A stretch of DNA of 18,408 nt. Source: QHBQ01 sp038230695 (GTDB lineage Bacteria; Chloroflexota; Chloroflexia; QHBQ01). The stretch spans positions 1 through 18,408 of the forward strand of contig JBBRMT010000080.1 in the NCBI GenBank assembly GCA_038230695.1. Reading direction: 5' to 3'. Positions 1 through 6,695 of the stretch are shown piece by piece. A model generated the notes under the pieces. That model did no database searches. It worked only from the letters and a program-made list of their open reading frames with translations, and was not told the DNA's origin. The first letter of the stretch is position 1, and each line of letters begins with the position of its first letter. A program made the position numbers and the translations under genes.

Positions 1-693
1 CCGTTCTATCGCACCTATGCCCACCACCGTTTTACCCGCGCCGCAGGGTAGCACCACCACGCCGCTACCGCCCCGCGACGAGCCGCTAGCGTAGAATATA
101 TCTACCGCCTCGCGCTGGTACTGGCGTAGGCCGAACGGCTTGCCCTCATCGGTAAATGCCCGCAGCGTGACGGCCATCGGCGCACCCTCGACGTAACCGG
201 CAAGGTCCTCAGCGGGATAACCGAAGCCGACTAGCGCCTGCTTGACGTGGCCGCGCTTAGCGGGGTCAACGCTGATGGTGTGGCTGTCAAGCTGCTCCAG
301 GATATAAGGTTGGATACGCTTATGGCGGCTGATCTCGGACATCAGCATCGCATCTTCCGACTGCAACACCAGCCGCCCAACATCATCCTTCAGGAGCTTG
401 ATCCGTCCGAAGCGGGAGACGTAATCCTGCACATCAACCGCAATGTTGCTCGGCACATCGTACTTGCTGAAGCGGTTGAGGACTTCAATAATCTGCGCCG
501 CGCTCTCGCCAGCGGCGGCGGCGTTCCATAGCGATAGCGGGGTGATACGGTAAGTGTGGATATGTTCGGGCGACTTCTCCAATTCAGCAAAGCGGGCCAG
601 GTAGTCGCGGGCCTCGGCGTATAGCGGGCTATCCACTTCGAGCAGCAACGATTTATCGCTCTGCACCACCAACGGGTTGTGCGGGTTATACAT
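1..693 (-). CDS. XPB/Rad25-like DNA repair helicase, N-terminal part (partial)
   Basis: The reading frame is open for 231 codons from an ATG at 693-691 to the window edge, so only the N-terminal part is present; bacterial XPB proteins are usually about 550-600 residues. The opening (NPHNPLVVQSDKSLLLEVD) and the ITPLSLWNAAAAG and GRIKLLKD stretches match my recollection of the N-terminal damage-recognition-like region of bacterial XPB. Near the edge the frame reads FGLRQYQREAVDIF, the Q-motif region, and then LPCGAGKT, the Walker A motif of this superfamily 2 helicase. The family is an ATP-dependent 3'-5' DNA helicase linked to nucleotide excision repair. A ribosome binding site (AAAAGGA, complement of 705-711) precedes the ATG. 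Helicase motifs II-VI lie outside the window and cannot be checked. The gene is divergent from the regulator at 995. Confidence 0.88.
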   Translation of the reverse strand, partial: MYNPHNPLVVQSDKSLLLEVDSPLYAEARDYLARFAELEKSPEHIHTYRITPLSLWNAAAAGESAAQIIEVLNRFSKYDVPSNIAVDVQDYVSRFGRIKLLKDDVGRLVLQSEDAMLMSEISRHKRIQPYILEQLDSHTISVDPAKRGHVKQALVGFGYPAEDLAGYVEGAPMAVTLRAFTDEGKPFGLRQYQREAVDIFYASGSSRGGSGVVVLPCGAGKTVVGIGAIER

Positions 694-793
694 AGTCGGT
701 TCAATCCTTTTATTGTGGTTATTGTGGGGATAATTGCAGGGTGCGGCAATGCTTCGTAAGCATCCTCGTGGCTAATAGCACACACCATCATGC

Positions 794-822
794 AGTTTAT
801 CATACGGCTAGCGGGTTGTCAA
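794..822 (-). promoter_or_regulatory. Sigma70-type promoter of the XPB-like helicase
   Basis: On the minus strand TTGACA (822-817) is followed after exactly 17 bp by TAAACT (799-794), with a TG one base upstream of the -10, an extended -10 feature. Transcription would begin near 787, giving a leader of about 94 nt. A 10-bp perfect palindrome, AGTTGCAACT (826-835), lies immediately upstream of the -35 and could be an operator. Confidence 0.75.
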
Positions 823-939
823 ATCAGTTGCAACTCATCACGATGACTGAGTATAAATGAAGAGGGCGCATCTAAAGGTGCGTTCACTCTGTAGTTGATC
901 GGTTATAATTGCCGACAGCAAGTCACAAGGGTCAATAGT

Positions 940-968
940 TTGACGCGCCGACTAATTAACCCTATAAT
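940..968 (+). promoter_or_regulatory. Sigma70-type promoter of the cyclase-like/NB-ARC regulator
   Basis: TTGACG (940-945) and TATAAT (963-968) are separated by exactly 17 bp, a near-consensus promoter. The start site would be near 975, leaving a leader of about 20 nt. An inverted repeat GTCAA-TAGT-TTGAC (931-944) overlaps the -35 and could bind a repressor; this is inference from symmetry alone. Confidence 0.8.
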
Positions 969-994
969 GCGCCTTATGAAAAGGGGGATTGACG

Positions 995-3988
995 ATGGGC
1001 CAGCCGCCTTCGCAGGAAGTGAGTTTTTTGTTCAGCAGCATAGAAGGCAGCAGCAAGTATTGGGCGCAGCAACCGGAAGCGATGAGCGCGGCGATGGCTT
1101 GCCACGATGCGTTGCTGGCAGCGGCGGTGGCGCAGCAGGGCGGCACCATCTTCCAATCAATCCTCGATGCCCGCTGCATCGCCTTCCCCAGCGCCGACGC
1201 GGCGATTGCCGCCACCATCGCCGCGCAACGCCAGTTGCAAGCGCAGGATTGGGGTGGGGCGCTCGACCCGCTATGGGTAAAGATGGCGCTGGACAGCGGC
1301 GCGGCGGAAAGGCATGAGGACGGCAGTTACTTCGCGCCGCATACCCTCAACCGCATCTCTCGCCTGCTGGCAGTGGCGCACGGCGGGCAGATTATCGTAT
1401 CCCCCACTACTGTAGCCCAAATCGGCAACCATGACACTGCCGATTACACCTTGCGCGATCTGGGTGAACGCCGATTGCGCGACCTGGCCGCCCCACTGCG
1501 CCTCTACCAGATTGTCGCCCCCGACCTGGCCGCCGACTTCCCGCCGCTGCAAACCCTTGACCCCCGCCCTCATAACCTGCCCGCCAGCGCTACCTCGTTC
1601 GTGGGGCGGGCGGATGAGCAACGCGAGATCAAGGCGCTGCTGCGCCATCCCGATGTCCGCCTCGTTACCCTGAGCGGGCCGGGTGGCGCCGGCAAGACCC
1701 GCCTCTGCCTGGAAGTGGCGGGCTGCATGATTGACGAGTTCGCCCACGGAGTCTACTTCGTGCCGCTGTCCACGGCCAGCGACACCCTGGCAGTGGTCGC
1801 CAGCATTGCGGCGACGCTGGGGGTGAAGGAGAGCGGTAGCGCCCCACTATCCGCCAGCCTGAAGGAATATACGACCGATAAGCAGATGTTGCTGACGCTG
1901 GATAACTTCGAGCAGGTAATGGTCGCCGCGCCCTTTATCGGCGAATTGCTGGCCGCCGCGCCGCAGTTGCGCGTGCTTGTCACCAGCCGCGAGGCACTGC
2001 ACCTGGCCTATGAGCAGGAATATGCCGTGGCGGGCCTGCCCACCCCAGCGGCGCGGAGCTATATGGCGGTGGCCGAGTTGGCTACCTATCCGGCAGTGGC
2101 CCTGTTCGCCAGCCGCGCTCAGGCGGTCAAGCTCGATTTTACTCTCGACGAGCAGAACATCCAGGCGGTGGCCGATATTTGTGCGCGGCTGGATGGCCTG
2201 CCGCTAGCGATTGAACTGGCCGCCGCCCGCGTCCGCGCCTTCAGCCTGACGGAGATGCTGGCCCAACTGGGCAATCGCCTCGTCCTACTTACCGGCGGGC
2301 CGCGCAACTTGCCCGCCCGTCAGCAAACCCTGCGCGGCGCGATTGATTGGAGCTACAGCCTGCTCACCACCCCAGAGCAGCAGCTATTCAGCAACCTGGC
2401 CGTGTTCGTCGGCGGCAGCGACCCCGAAGCCATCGCCGCCATCTGCAACCCTACCCTCGACCTGCCCCACACTCTAATCCAGCTAATCTACAAGAACCTG
2501 GTACGCACCGATACCCCTCCCGTTGTCCCACCTCCCCAGCCTGGGGAGGGTTGGGGTGAGGGTGACTCGCGCCCCGCGCAAGGTGAGGGCGCAGTTCCCC
2601 CGCTCCCCGCCGGGGGAGAGGGTTGGGGTGAGGGCGCGTCCCGCTACACCATGCTGGAGACCATCCGCGAGTACGCCCTGTACAAGCTAGTCGAGCGCGA
2701 CGAACACGAAGCGGCAGCAGCACGCCACGCCCGCTACTATCTGGCGCTGGCAGAAACCGCCGAGCCGGAATTGCGTGGCGCGGACCAGGCCGAGTGGCTA
2801 GCGCGATTGGAGCAGGAGCGAGCAAACCTGCGCGTTGCGCTGAACTGGGGCTTGGCGCACGACCCCGATCTGGCACTGCGCCTGGCCGGGGCGTTGTGGC
2901 GCTTCTGGGAGATCCACGGCCATCTCAGTGAGGGGCGCGGCTTCCTCACCGCCGCGCTGAAGGCCAGCACCGAGATGAATACTGCGCGGGCCAAGGCCCT
3001 CAACGGCGCAGGCAACCTCGCTTTTGGGCAAGGTGATTATCCCACCGCCCGCCAGTTCCACGAGCAGGCGCTGGTACTGAGGCGGCAATTGGGCGATAAA
3101 CGCGGCATCGCCGCTTCACTCAACAATCTCGGCAACCTTGCCGCCGAGCAGGGCAACTATCAAGCCGCACGGATACTCTACGAGCAGAGTCTAGCGGTAA
3201 AACGCGAACTCGGCGACAAGGTGGACATCGCCAGCGCCCTCTACAATCTTGGGAACGTTGTTAGGAGCCAGGGCGACTACCAAATGGCTCGAGAACTCCT
3301 TGAGGAAAGCCTAAGCGTACAACAACTGATGGGAGATAAAGGTGGCATCGCCGACGCAACTTTTAGCCTTGCAGATATTACCCTCTATCAAGGTAACTAC
3401 AAGCAGGCCCATCGCCTTTACGAGGAAAGCCTAATCAGCTACCAGCAAATGGTAAACAAGCCCGGTATCGCCCGGGCTCTTGAGGGGCTGGGTCTCGTCG
3501 CCTACTCGCAAGGTAACTTTACTGAGGCCCAGCAACTATATGGCAAAGCTCTAGCCCTTAGTCTGGAGGTAGGCTCCCAGATTGAGGAAGCTTACTTGCT
3601 CGCTTGCCGGGGCAGACTTGCCAGAGCGCAAGGTGATTACCGCACCGCGCAATCACTGCTCAGAGATAGCCTGGCCCTATTTTGGAAGCTGGAACACAGA
3701 TCAGGGGTGGTTGACGCACTCCTCGGCCTAGGGATATTGGCAGCGGGTGGAGGGAGTAAACAAGCAGCCAGACTGGCAGTGCGGCTGCTGGGTAGCGCCG
3801 CCCAGATTTTGGAAATTATCAATTGGCTGCCGATAGAGCGCACCCAGTACGATCAGGCGCTAAATAACTGCCGCACCGTGCTTGGCGCGGCAGAGTTCAA
3901 TCTTGCCTGGCGCAAGGGCGAAGCGACGAGCATCGAGGGTGCAGTCGCATACGCCCTCGCCAACCAGTTTGGCAATCAAGCTGTATAG
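995..3988 (+). CDS. Cyclase-like / NB-ARC ATPase / TPR signalling protein
   Basis: This 997-residue protein has three parts. Residues 1-175 resemble a class III adenylate/guanylate cyclase domain, residues 195-500 form an NB-ARC/AAA-type STAND ATPase, and residues 590-920 carry tetratricopeptide repeats with a regular 40-residue period. In the ATPase, Walker A is GPGGAGKT (228-235), Walker B is LLTLDNFEQV (299-308), VTSRE is at 329-333 and GLPLAIELAAAR at 401-412. In the cyclase-like domain the first metal-binding Asp of the usual FTDIEGS motif is Ser15 (FSSIEGS), so catalysis is doubtful; Asp58 of the second site is kept. The ATG at 995 is chosen over an in-frame TTG at 989 because AAGGGGGA (981-988) lies 6 nt before the ATG. 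Between residues 508 and 549 there is a Pro/Gly-rich insert encoded by two palindromic repeats. Such proteins are thought to be signal-sensing ATPases or transcriptional regulators; the ligand is unknown. Confidence 0.88.
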   Translation: MGQPPSQEVSFLFSSIEGSSKYWAQQPEAMSAAMACHDALLAAAVAQQGGTIFQSILDARCIAFPSADAAIAATIAAQRQLQAQDWGGALDPLWVKMALDSGAAERHEDGSYFAPHTLNRISRLLAVAHGGQIIVSPTTVAQIGNHDTADYTLRDLGERRLRDLAAPLRLYQIVAPDLAADFPPLQTLDPRPHNLPASATSFVGRADEQREIKALLRHPDVRLVTLSGPGGAGKTRLCLEVAGCMIDEFAHGVYFVPLSTASDTLAVVASIAATLGVKESGSAPLSASLKEYTTDKQMLLTLDNFEQVMVAAPFIGELLAAAPQLRVLVTSREALHLAYEQEYAVAGLPTPAARSYMAVAELATYPAVALFASRAQAVKLDFTLDEQNIQAVADICARLDGLPLAIELAAARVRAFSLTEMLAQLGNRLVLLTGGPRNLPARQQTLRGAIDWSYSLLTTPEQQLFSNLAVFVGGSDPEAIAAICNPTLDLPHTLIQLIYKNLVRTDTPPVVPPPQPGEGWGEGDSRPAQGEGAVPPLPAGGEGWGEGASRYTMLETIREYALYKLVERDEHEAAAARHARYYLALAETAEPELRGADQAEWLARLEQERANLRVALNWGLAHDPDLALRLAGALWRFWEIHGHLSEGRGFLTAALKASTEMNTARAKALNGAGNLAFGQGDYPTARQFHEQALVLRRQLGDKRGIAASLNNLGNLAAEQGNYQAARILYEQSLAVKRELGDKVDIASALYNLGNVVRSQGDYQMARELLEESLSVQQLMGDKGGIADATFSLADITLYQGNYKQAHRLYEESLISYQQMVNKPGIARALEGLGLVAYSQGNFTEAQQLYGKALALSLEVGSQIEEAYLLACRGRLARAQGDYRTAQSLLRDSLALFWKLEHRSGVVDALLGLGILAAGGGSKQAARLAVRLLGSAAQILEIINWLPIERTQYDQALNNCRTVLGAAEFNLAWRKGEATSIEGAVAYALANQFGNQAV
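2531..2562 (+). repeat. Palindromic G-rich repeat, copy 1, inside a coding sequence
   Basis: CCTCCCCAG (2531-2539) and CTGGGGAGG (2541-2549) form a perfect 9-bp inverted repeat around one base, followed by a tail that includes GGGTTGGGGTGAGGG (2548-2562). The same 15-nt tail recurs in copy 2. The four G-runs on the coding strand fit the consensus for a G-quadruplex. Confidence 0.8.
2603..2634 (+). repeat. Palindromic G-rich repeat, copy 2, inside a coding sequence
   Basis: CTCCCC (2603-2608) pairs with GGGGAG (2613-2618), followed by AGGGTTGGGGTGAGGG, whose last 15 bases (2620-2634) are identical to the tail of copy 1. Both copies are read in the same frame as PGEGWGEG and GGEGWGEG, so the host gene stays open. 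Confidence 0.78.
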
Positions 3989-4374
3989 GTAACTTCTGCC
4001 GCTACCCCATCGTTACCGGAGACAGTGAGGTTGGTGAAGTTTGACGAGGTCGAGTTAATCGTATAGCTGTTTACCGCGCCATCAACGCTGGTCCAACTCA
4101 GCACTAGTTGCGAACTGGAGGAGCCGATTATGTATGTCACCTGCCCGCCTGCATCGGGTCCGTCACTTCGCCAGTAGTGGGGATTATCACGAACATCCGA
4201 GCTAGTGGGTGGGATGCTGCTAGGTGGAGCGGTCGTCCAGGTGCCGTTGGTGTACGTACCTGTTGTCTGCAGCGTCAACCCCTGGGTCGTGCTGTTCCAG
4301 TTGAGCGCACACTTCACGGTTCTGGTGGTCTGTGGCGCATCCTGCCCCGCGCCTGTGTTACTCTGGTCGTCCAT
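3976..4374 (-). CDS. Small Ser/Thr/Asn-rich, probably beta-rich protein of unknown function
   Basis: This is a 132-residue protein that I do not recognise. The ATG at 4374 is chosen because GGAGG lies 8 nt upstream (complement of 4383-4387) and a near-consensus promoter lies further up. The frame is open upstream to 4689, but that part crosses a mobile-element-like repeat. The sequence has no signal peptide and one Cys (KCALNW). Its composition is heavy in Ser, Thr, Asn and Gly, with alternating beta-strand-like stretches such as QVTYIIGSSSSQLVLSWTSV and NFTNLTVSG and a central NPHYWRSDGPDAGG loop. This pattern resembles small beta-sandwich proteins such as aegerolysin or pore-forming families, but no diagnostic motif supports a name. 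Its last 13 bp overlap the end of the convergent regulator gene. It appears to be a single-gene transcription unit. Confidence 0.72.
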   Translation of the reverse strand: MDDQSNTGAGQDAPQTTRTVKCALNWNSTTQGLTLQTTGTYTNGTWTTAPPSSIPPTSSDVRDNPHYWRSDGPDAGGQVTYIIGSSSSQLVLSWTSVDGAVNSYTINSTSSNFTNLTVSGNDGVAAEVTYTA

Positions 4375-4465
4375 GGTTGCTGCCTCCTTTTTGTCTGGCT
4401 GTTTTGGTATCATGATAGTATCCCACATGGTGGCGGAAGCATCGGCCTTGCTTCTACACAGGAGG

Positions 4466-4494
4466 ATTATAGTACATTGCGCTGTGATGGTCAA
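4466..4494 (-). promoter_or_regulatory. Sigma70-type promoter of the small beta-rich protein
   Basis: On the minus strand TTGACC (4494-4489) and a perfect TATAAT (4471-4466) are spaced by 17 bp. The leader would be about 85 nt and contains the palindrome TATCATGATA (4408-4417). The strength of the promoter and of the ribosome binding site supports real expression of this otherwise unrecognised gene. Confidence 0.75.
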
Positions 4495-4540
4495 GGGATG
4501 TTTGCATCGTGGTAGGGTGGTTGCAAAGTCGGCAGCCTGG

Positions 4541-4562
4541 GCGTGATAAATCACGCTCCTAC
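4541..4562 (-). repeat. REP-like palindrome of the GTAGGGGC type
   Basis: Read on the minus strand this begins GTAGGAGCGTGATTTATCAC and folds into a 6-bp stem with a TAAA loop. The same pattern, GTAGGGGCGGGATTTATCCC, occurs at 17379-17398, and a related palindrome occurs at 4578-4602. Confidence 0.6.
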
Positions 4563-4577
4563 ATGGGTTTCGGGATT

Positions 4578-4602
4578 GTAAGGGCGCAAATTCATTGCGC
4601 CC
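4578..4602 (+). repeat. REP-like palindrome, second copy within the MITE-like element
   Basis: GTAA precedes a perfect 8-bp stem, GGGCGCAA (4582-4589) and TTGCGCCC (4595-4602), with the loop ATTCA. The head resembles the other GTAGGGGC-type palindromes in the window, with a different but again self-complementary core. Confidence 0.6.
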
Positions 4603-4738
4603 TGGCCGACTTTGCAACCTCCCTATACATCGCTGAAGACGTAATGGTTGAAACAGACCCCTTAAACAATTGAGGTGGCTGGGGAACACCCCTTGCTCTC
4701 CTCTACAACTAAAGTCCCATCATCCCCAGGTTAGATTA

Positions 4739-4747
4739 TGGTATAAT
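4739..4747 (+). promoter_or_regulatory. Extended -10 promoter of the ABC exporter
   Basis: TGGTATAAT (4739-4747) is a perfect extended -10 (TGn plus TATAAT). The position expected for the -35 (4719-4724) has no match to consensus, which is typical of extended -10 promoters. The leader would be about 40 nt. Confidence 0.6.
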
Positions 4748-4794
4748 GTGCTGTATTCTGGCAAACACCCTTCTTACCCCACCCGGAGGCAAAT

Positions 4795-6606
4795 GTGTCC
4801 GTAGATTTCCACGAAGACGAAGCGCTCGGCAAAGCCTATGATCCCCGATTGATGAGTCGCCTGATGCACTACCTTGCGCCCTACAAGGGTAAAGTGGCTC
4901 TGGCGTTCGTCCTTATCCTCGGCGTAAGCCTGGCCGACATCGTGCCGCCCTATCTCACCAAGGTTGCGATTGACAACTACATCGTCCCCGGCAAGCTGGA
5001 TGCGCTGTGGGAGGTGCTGGCGCTTTACCTCATTGCCCTGGTCGCCAGTTTCGTGCTGCGCTACGGCCAAACCTACCTGATGCAACTGGTAGGCCAGCGG
5101 GTTATGTATGATATGCGCCTGCAGATCTTCACCCACCTGCAAGATCAGTCGCTGCAATATTTCGACCGCACCCCGGTCGGCAAGCTGATGAGCCGCCTGA
5201 CCAACGATGTTGATGCGCTCAACGAAATGCTCTCCCAGGGCTTCGTTACCATCCTGGGCGATCTGTCGGTGCTGGTGTTCATCGTGGTGTTGCTCTTCAT
5301 CCTCAACTGGCAACTGGCGCTAATAACCCTGCTCTCGATGCCGTTGATGGTGGCGATTGCCTTCGGCTTCCAGAAGGTGATGCGTACCTCCTATCGCGCC
5401 ACCCGCATCAGCCTGGGGCGTATCAACGCTTTCTTGCAGGAGAATATCAGCGGCATGACCGTGGAGCAGTTGTTCAATCAGGAACAGCGCCAGTTCAACA
5501 AGTTCAACGCGCTTAACAAGGATTACTACCGCGCCAACCTGCAAGGCGGCCTTGCCTTCGCCCTGTTCTTCCCCCTAGTTGGCCTGCTCACCAGCGGCAC
5601 CACTGCACTGCTGGTCTGGTTCGGCAGCGGCCAGGTGCTGAGTGGCGCAATCGTGGGCGGCCAGCTAGTCACCATTGGCCTGCTGGTCAGTTTCTTCCAG
5701 TACACCGACCGTGCCTTCCAGCCCATCCGCGACATTGCCGAGAAGTACAACACCTTGCAGGCGGCGATGGCGGCCAGCGAACGCATCTTCATGCTGCTGG
5801 ATACCCCCCCTGTGGTGGTTGACCCACCCAACCCCAAGGATCTGCCCGGCCATATTGTGGGCAACATCGAGTTTCGCCACGTCAACTTCCAGTATGTGCC
5901 AGACGAGCCGGTGCTGCGTGACCTCAGCTTCACAGTCGAGGGCGGCAGTAGCGTCGCCATTGTGGGAGCAACCGGCGCGGGCAAGACTAGCATTATCAGC
6001 CTGATGAACCGCTTCTACGACATCCAGAGCGGGCAAATTTTGATAGACGGGGTGGACATCCGCGAGGTGCGACAGACCGACCTGCGCCAGCATATTGGCA
6101 TGGTGCTGCAAGACCCGGTGCTGTTCAGCGGCACTATTGCCGCCAACATCCGCCTGCAGAGTGATATTTCGATGGAGCAGGTACAGCGGGCCGCCGAGTT
6201 CGTCAACGCCGCCCACTTTATCAGCCGTCTGCCCGGTGGCTACGATTACGAGGTGAAGGAGCGTGGCGCGAATCTCAGCGTCGGCCAACGCCAGTTGCTC
6301 TCCTTCGCCCGCGCCCTGGCCCACAACCCCGACGTGCTACTGGTGCTGGATGAGGCGACCAGCAGCGTTGACACCGAGACCGAGGGGCTAATCCAGGATG
6401 CGCTCGACAAACTGATGCACGGGCGCACCAGCATCATCATCGCCCACCGCCTAAGCACCATCCGCAACGTGGACAAGATTATCGTTCTGCACAAGGGCCG
6501 CCTGGTGGAGCAGGGTAGCCACGACCAACTGCTGGCCCACCAGGGCTACTACTATCGCCTCTACCAGTTGCAGTATCAGGAGCAGGAGCGGGCGCTGGCA
6601 CGGTGA
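4795..6606 (+). CDS. ABC exporter, fused membrane and ATPase half-transporter (MsbA/MdlB type)
   Basis: This 603-residue protein is the usual length for a half-transporter that works as a dimer in the cytoplasmic membrane. Residues 25-320 form the six-helix exporter domain. Residues 356-590 form the ATPase, with Walker A GATGAGKT (391-398), Q-loop Gln439, signature LSVGQ (494-498), Walker B LLVLDE (515-520, catalytic Glu520), D-loop SSVD and H-loop His551. All catalytic residues are present. The start is GTG at 4795, preceded by GGAGG (4785-4789); the overlapping ATG at 4793 hits a stop after two codons. The family exports lipids, drugs or peptides; the substrate cannot be told from sequence. 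It stands alone rather than next to a second half-transporter gene, which favours a homodimer or a partner elsewhere. Confidence 0.93.
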   Translation: MSVDFHEDEALGKAYDPRLMSRLMHYLAPYKGKVALAFVLILGVSLADIVPPYLTKVAIDNYIVPGKLDALWEVLALYLIALVASFVLRYGQTYLMQLVGQRVMYDMRLQIFTHLQDQSLQYFDRTPVGKLMSRLTNDVDALNEMLSQGFVTILGDLSVLVFIVVLLFILNWQLALITLLSMPLMVAIAFGFQKVMRTSYRATRISLGRINAFLQENISGMTVEQLFNQEQRQFNKFNALNKDYYRANLQGGLAFALFFPLVGLLTSGTTALLVWFGSGQVLSGAIVGGQLVTIGLLVSFFQYTDRAFQPIRDIAEKYNTLQAAMAASERIFMLLDTPPVVVDPPNPKDLPGHIVGNIEFRHVNFQYVPDEPVLRDLSFTVEGGSSVAIVGATGAGKTSIISLMNRFYDIQSGQILIDGVDIREVRQTDLRQHIGMVLQDPVLFSGTIAANIRLQSDISMEQVQRAAEFVNAAHFISRLPGGYDYEVKERGANLSVGQRQLLSFARALAHNPDVLLVLDEATSSVDTETEGLIQDALDKLMHGRTSIIIAHRLSTIRNVDKIIVLHKGRLVEQGSHDQLLAHQGYYYRLYQLQYQEQERALAR

Positions 6607-6633
6607 GTCTGTGGAGGCACTGGAAGGATAACG

Positions 6634-6666
6634 AACAACCCCAACCTTAACTGGTTGGGGCTGTTT
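6634..6666. terminator. Bidirectional terminator between convergent genes
   Basis: CCCCAACC (6639-6646) and GGTTGGGG (6653-6660) form a perfect 8-bp stem with a TTAACT loop; the flanking AACA and TGTT extend it past one mismatch. The right side continues CTGTTTCTGT, and on the minus strand TTGTTCGTT follows. It would serve both the ABC exporter and the reductase gene, which converge here. Confidence 0.75.
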
Positions 6667-6695
6667 CTGTAAAAGGGCAGGTTGCACTCGCCCGC

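Larger units (their letters stand above)
694..994. other. Divergent intergenic region, about 300 bp
   Basis: This gap separates two divergently transcribed genes. It holds the helicase promoter (794-822), the palindrome AGTTGCAACT (826-835), the regulator promoter (940-968) and a second TATAAT (904-909) on the plus strand that lacks a good -35. No coding frame with a ribosome binding site was recognised here; the open frames that cross it look like chance. Confidence 0.6.
4513..4625. mobile_element. MITE-like element with 21-bp terminal inverted repeats
   Basis: The left end (4513-4533) and the reverse complement of the right end (4605-4625) match at 20 of 21 positions, including a perfect 15-bp core GGTTGCAAAGTCGGC. 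Both ends begin with TA, which fits a TA target duplication of the IS630/Tc1-mariner kind. The interior carries two more hairpins: GCGTGA-TAAA-TCACGC (4541-4556) and GGGCGCAA-ATTCA-TTGCGCCC (4582-4602). There is no internal gene, so any movement would need a transposase in trans. Family assignment is inference from the TA ends. Confidence 0.68.

Noticed and set aside
995..3988. An antiphage STAND (Avs-like) defence ATPase
   Set aside because: The cyclase-like/NB-ARC/TPR order is a common regulator architecture in Chloroflexota and actinobacteria, there is no effector domain, and no other defence gene is adjacent.
4375..4689. An upstream extension of the small beta-rich protein that would make it 237 residues
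   Set aside because: The extension reads through the MITE-like element and the promoter, has no matching ribosome binding site, and has a composition unlike the rest. GGAGG before 4374 decides the start.
5665..6324. A 219-codon frame on the minus strand opposite the ABC exporter ATPase domain
   Set aside because: It is antisense to a gene with every ABC motif intact, has no recognisable domain, and its frame is explained by GC-rich codon bias.
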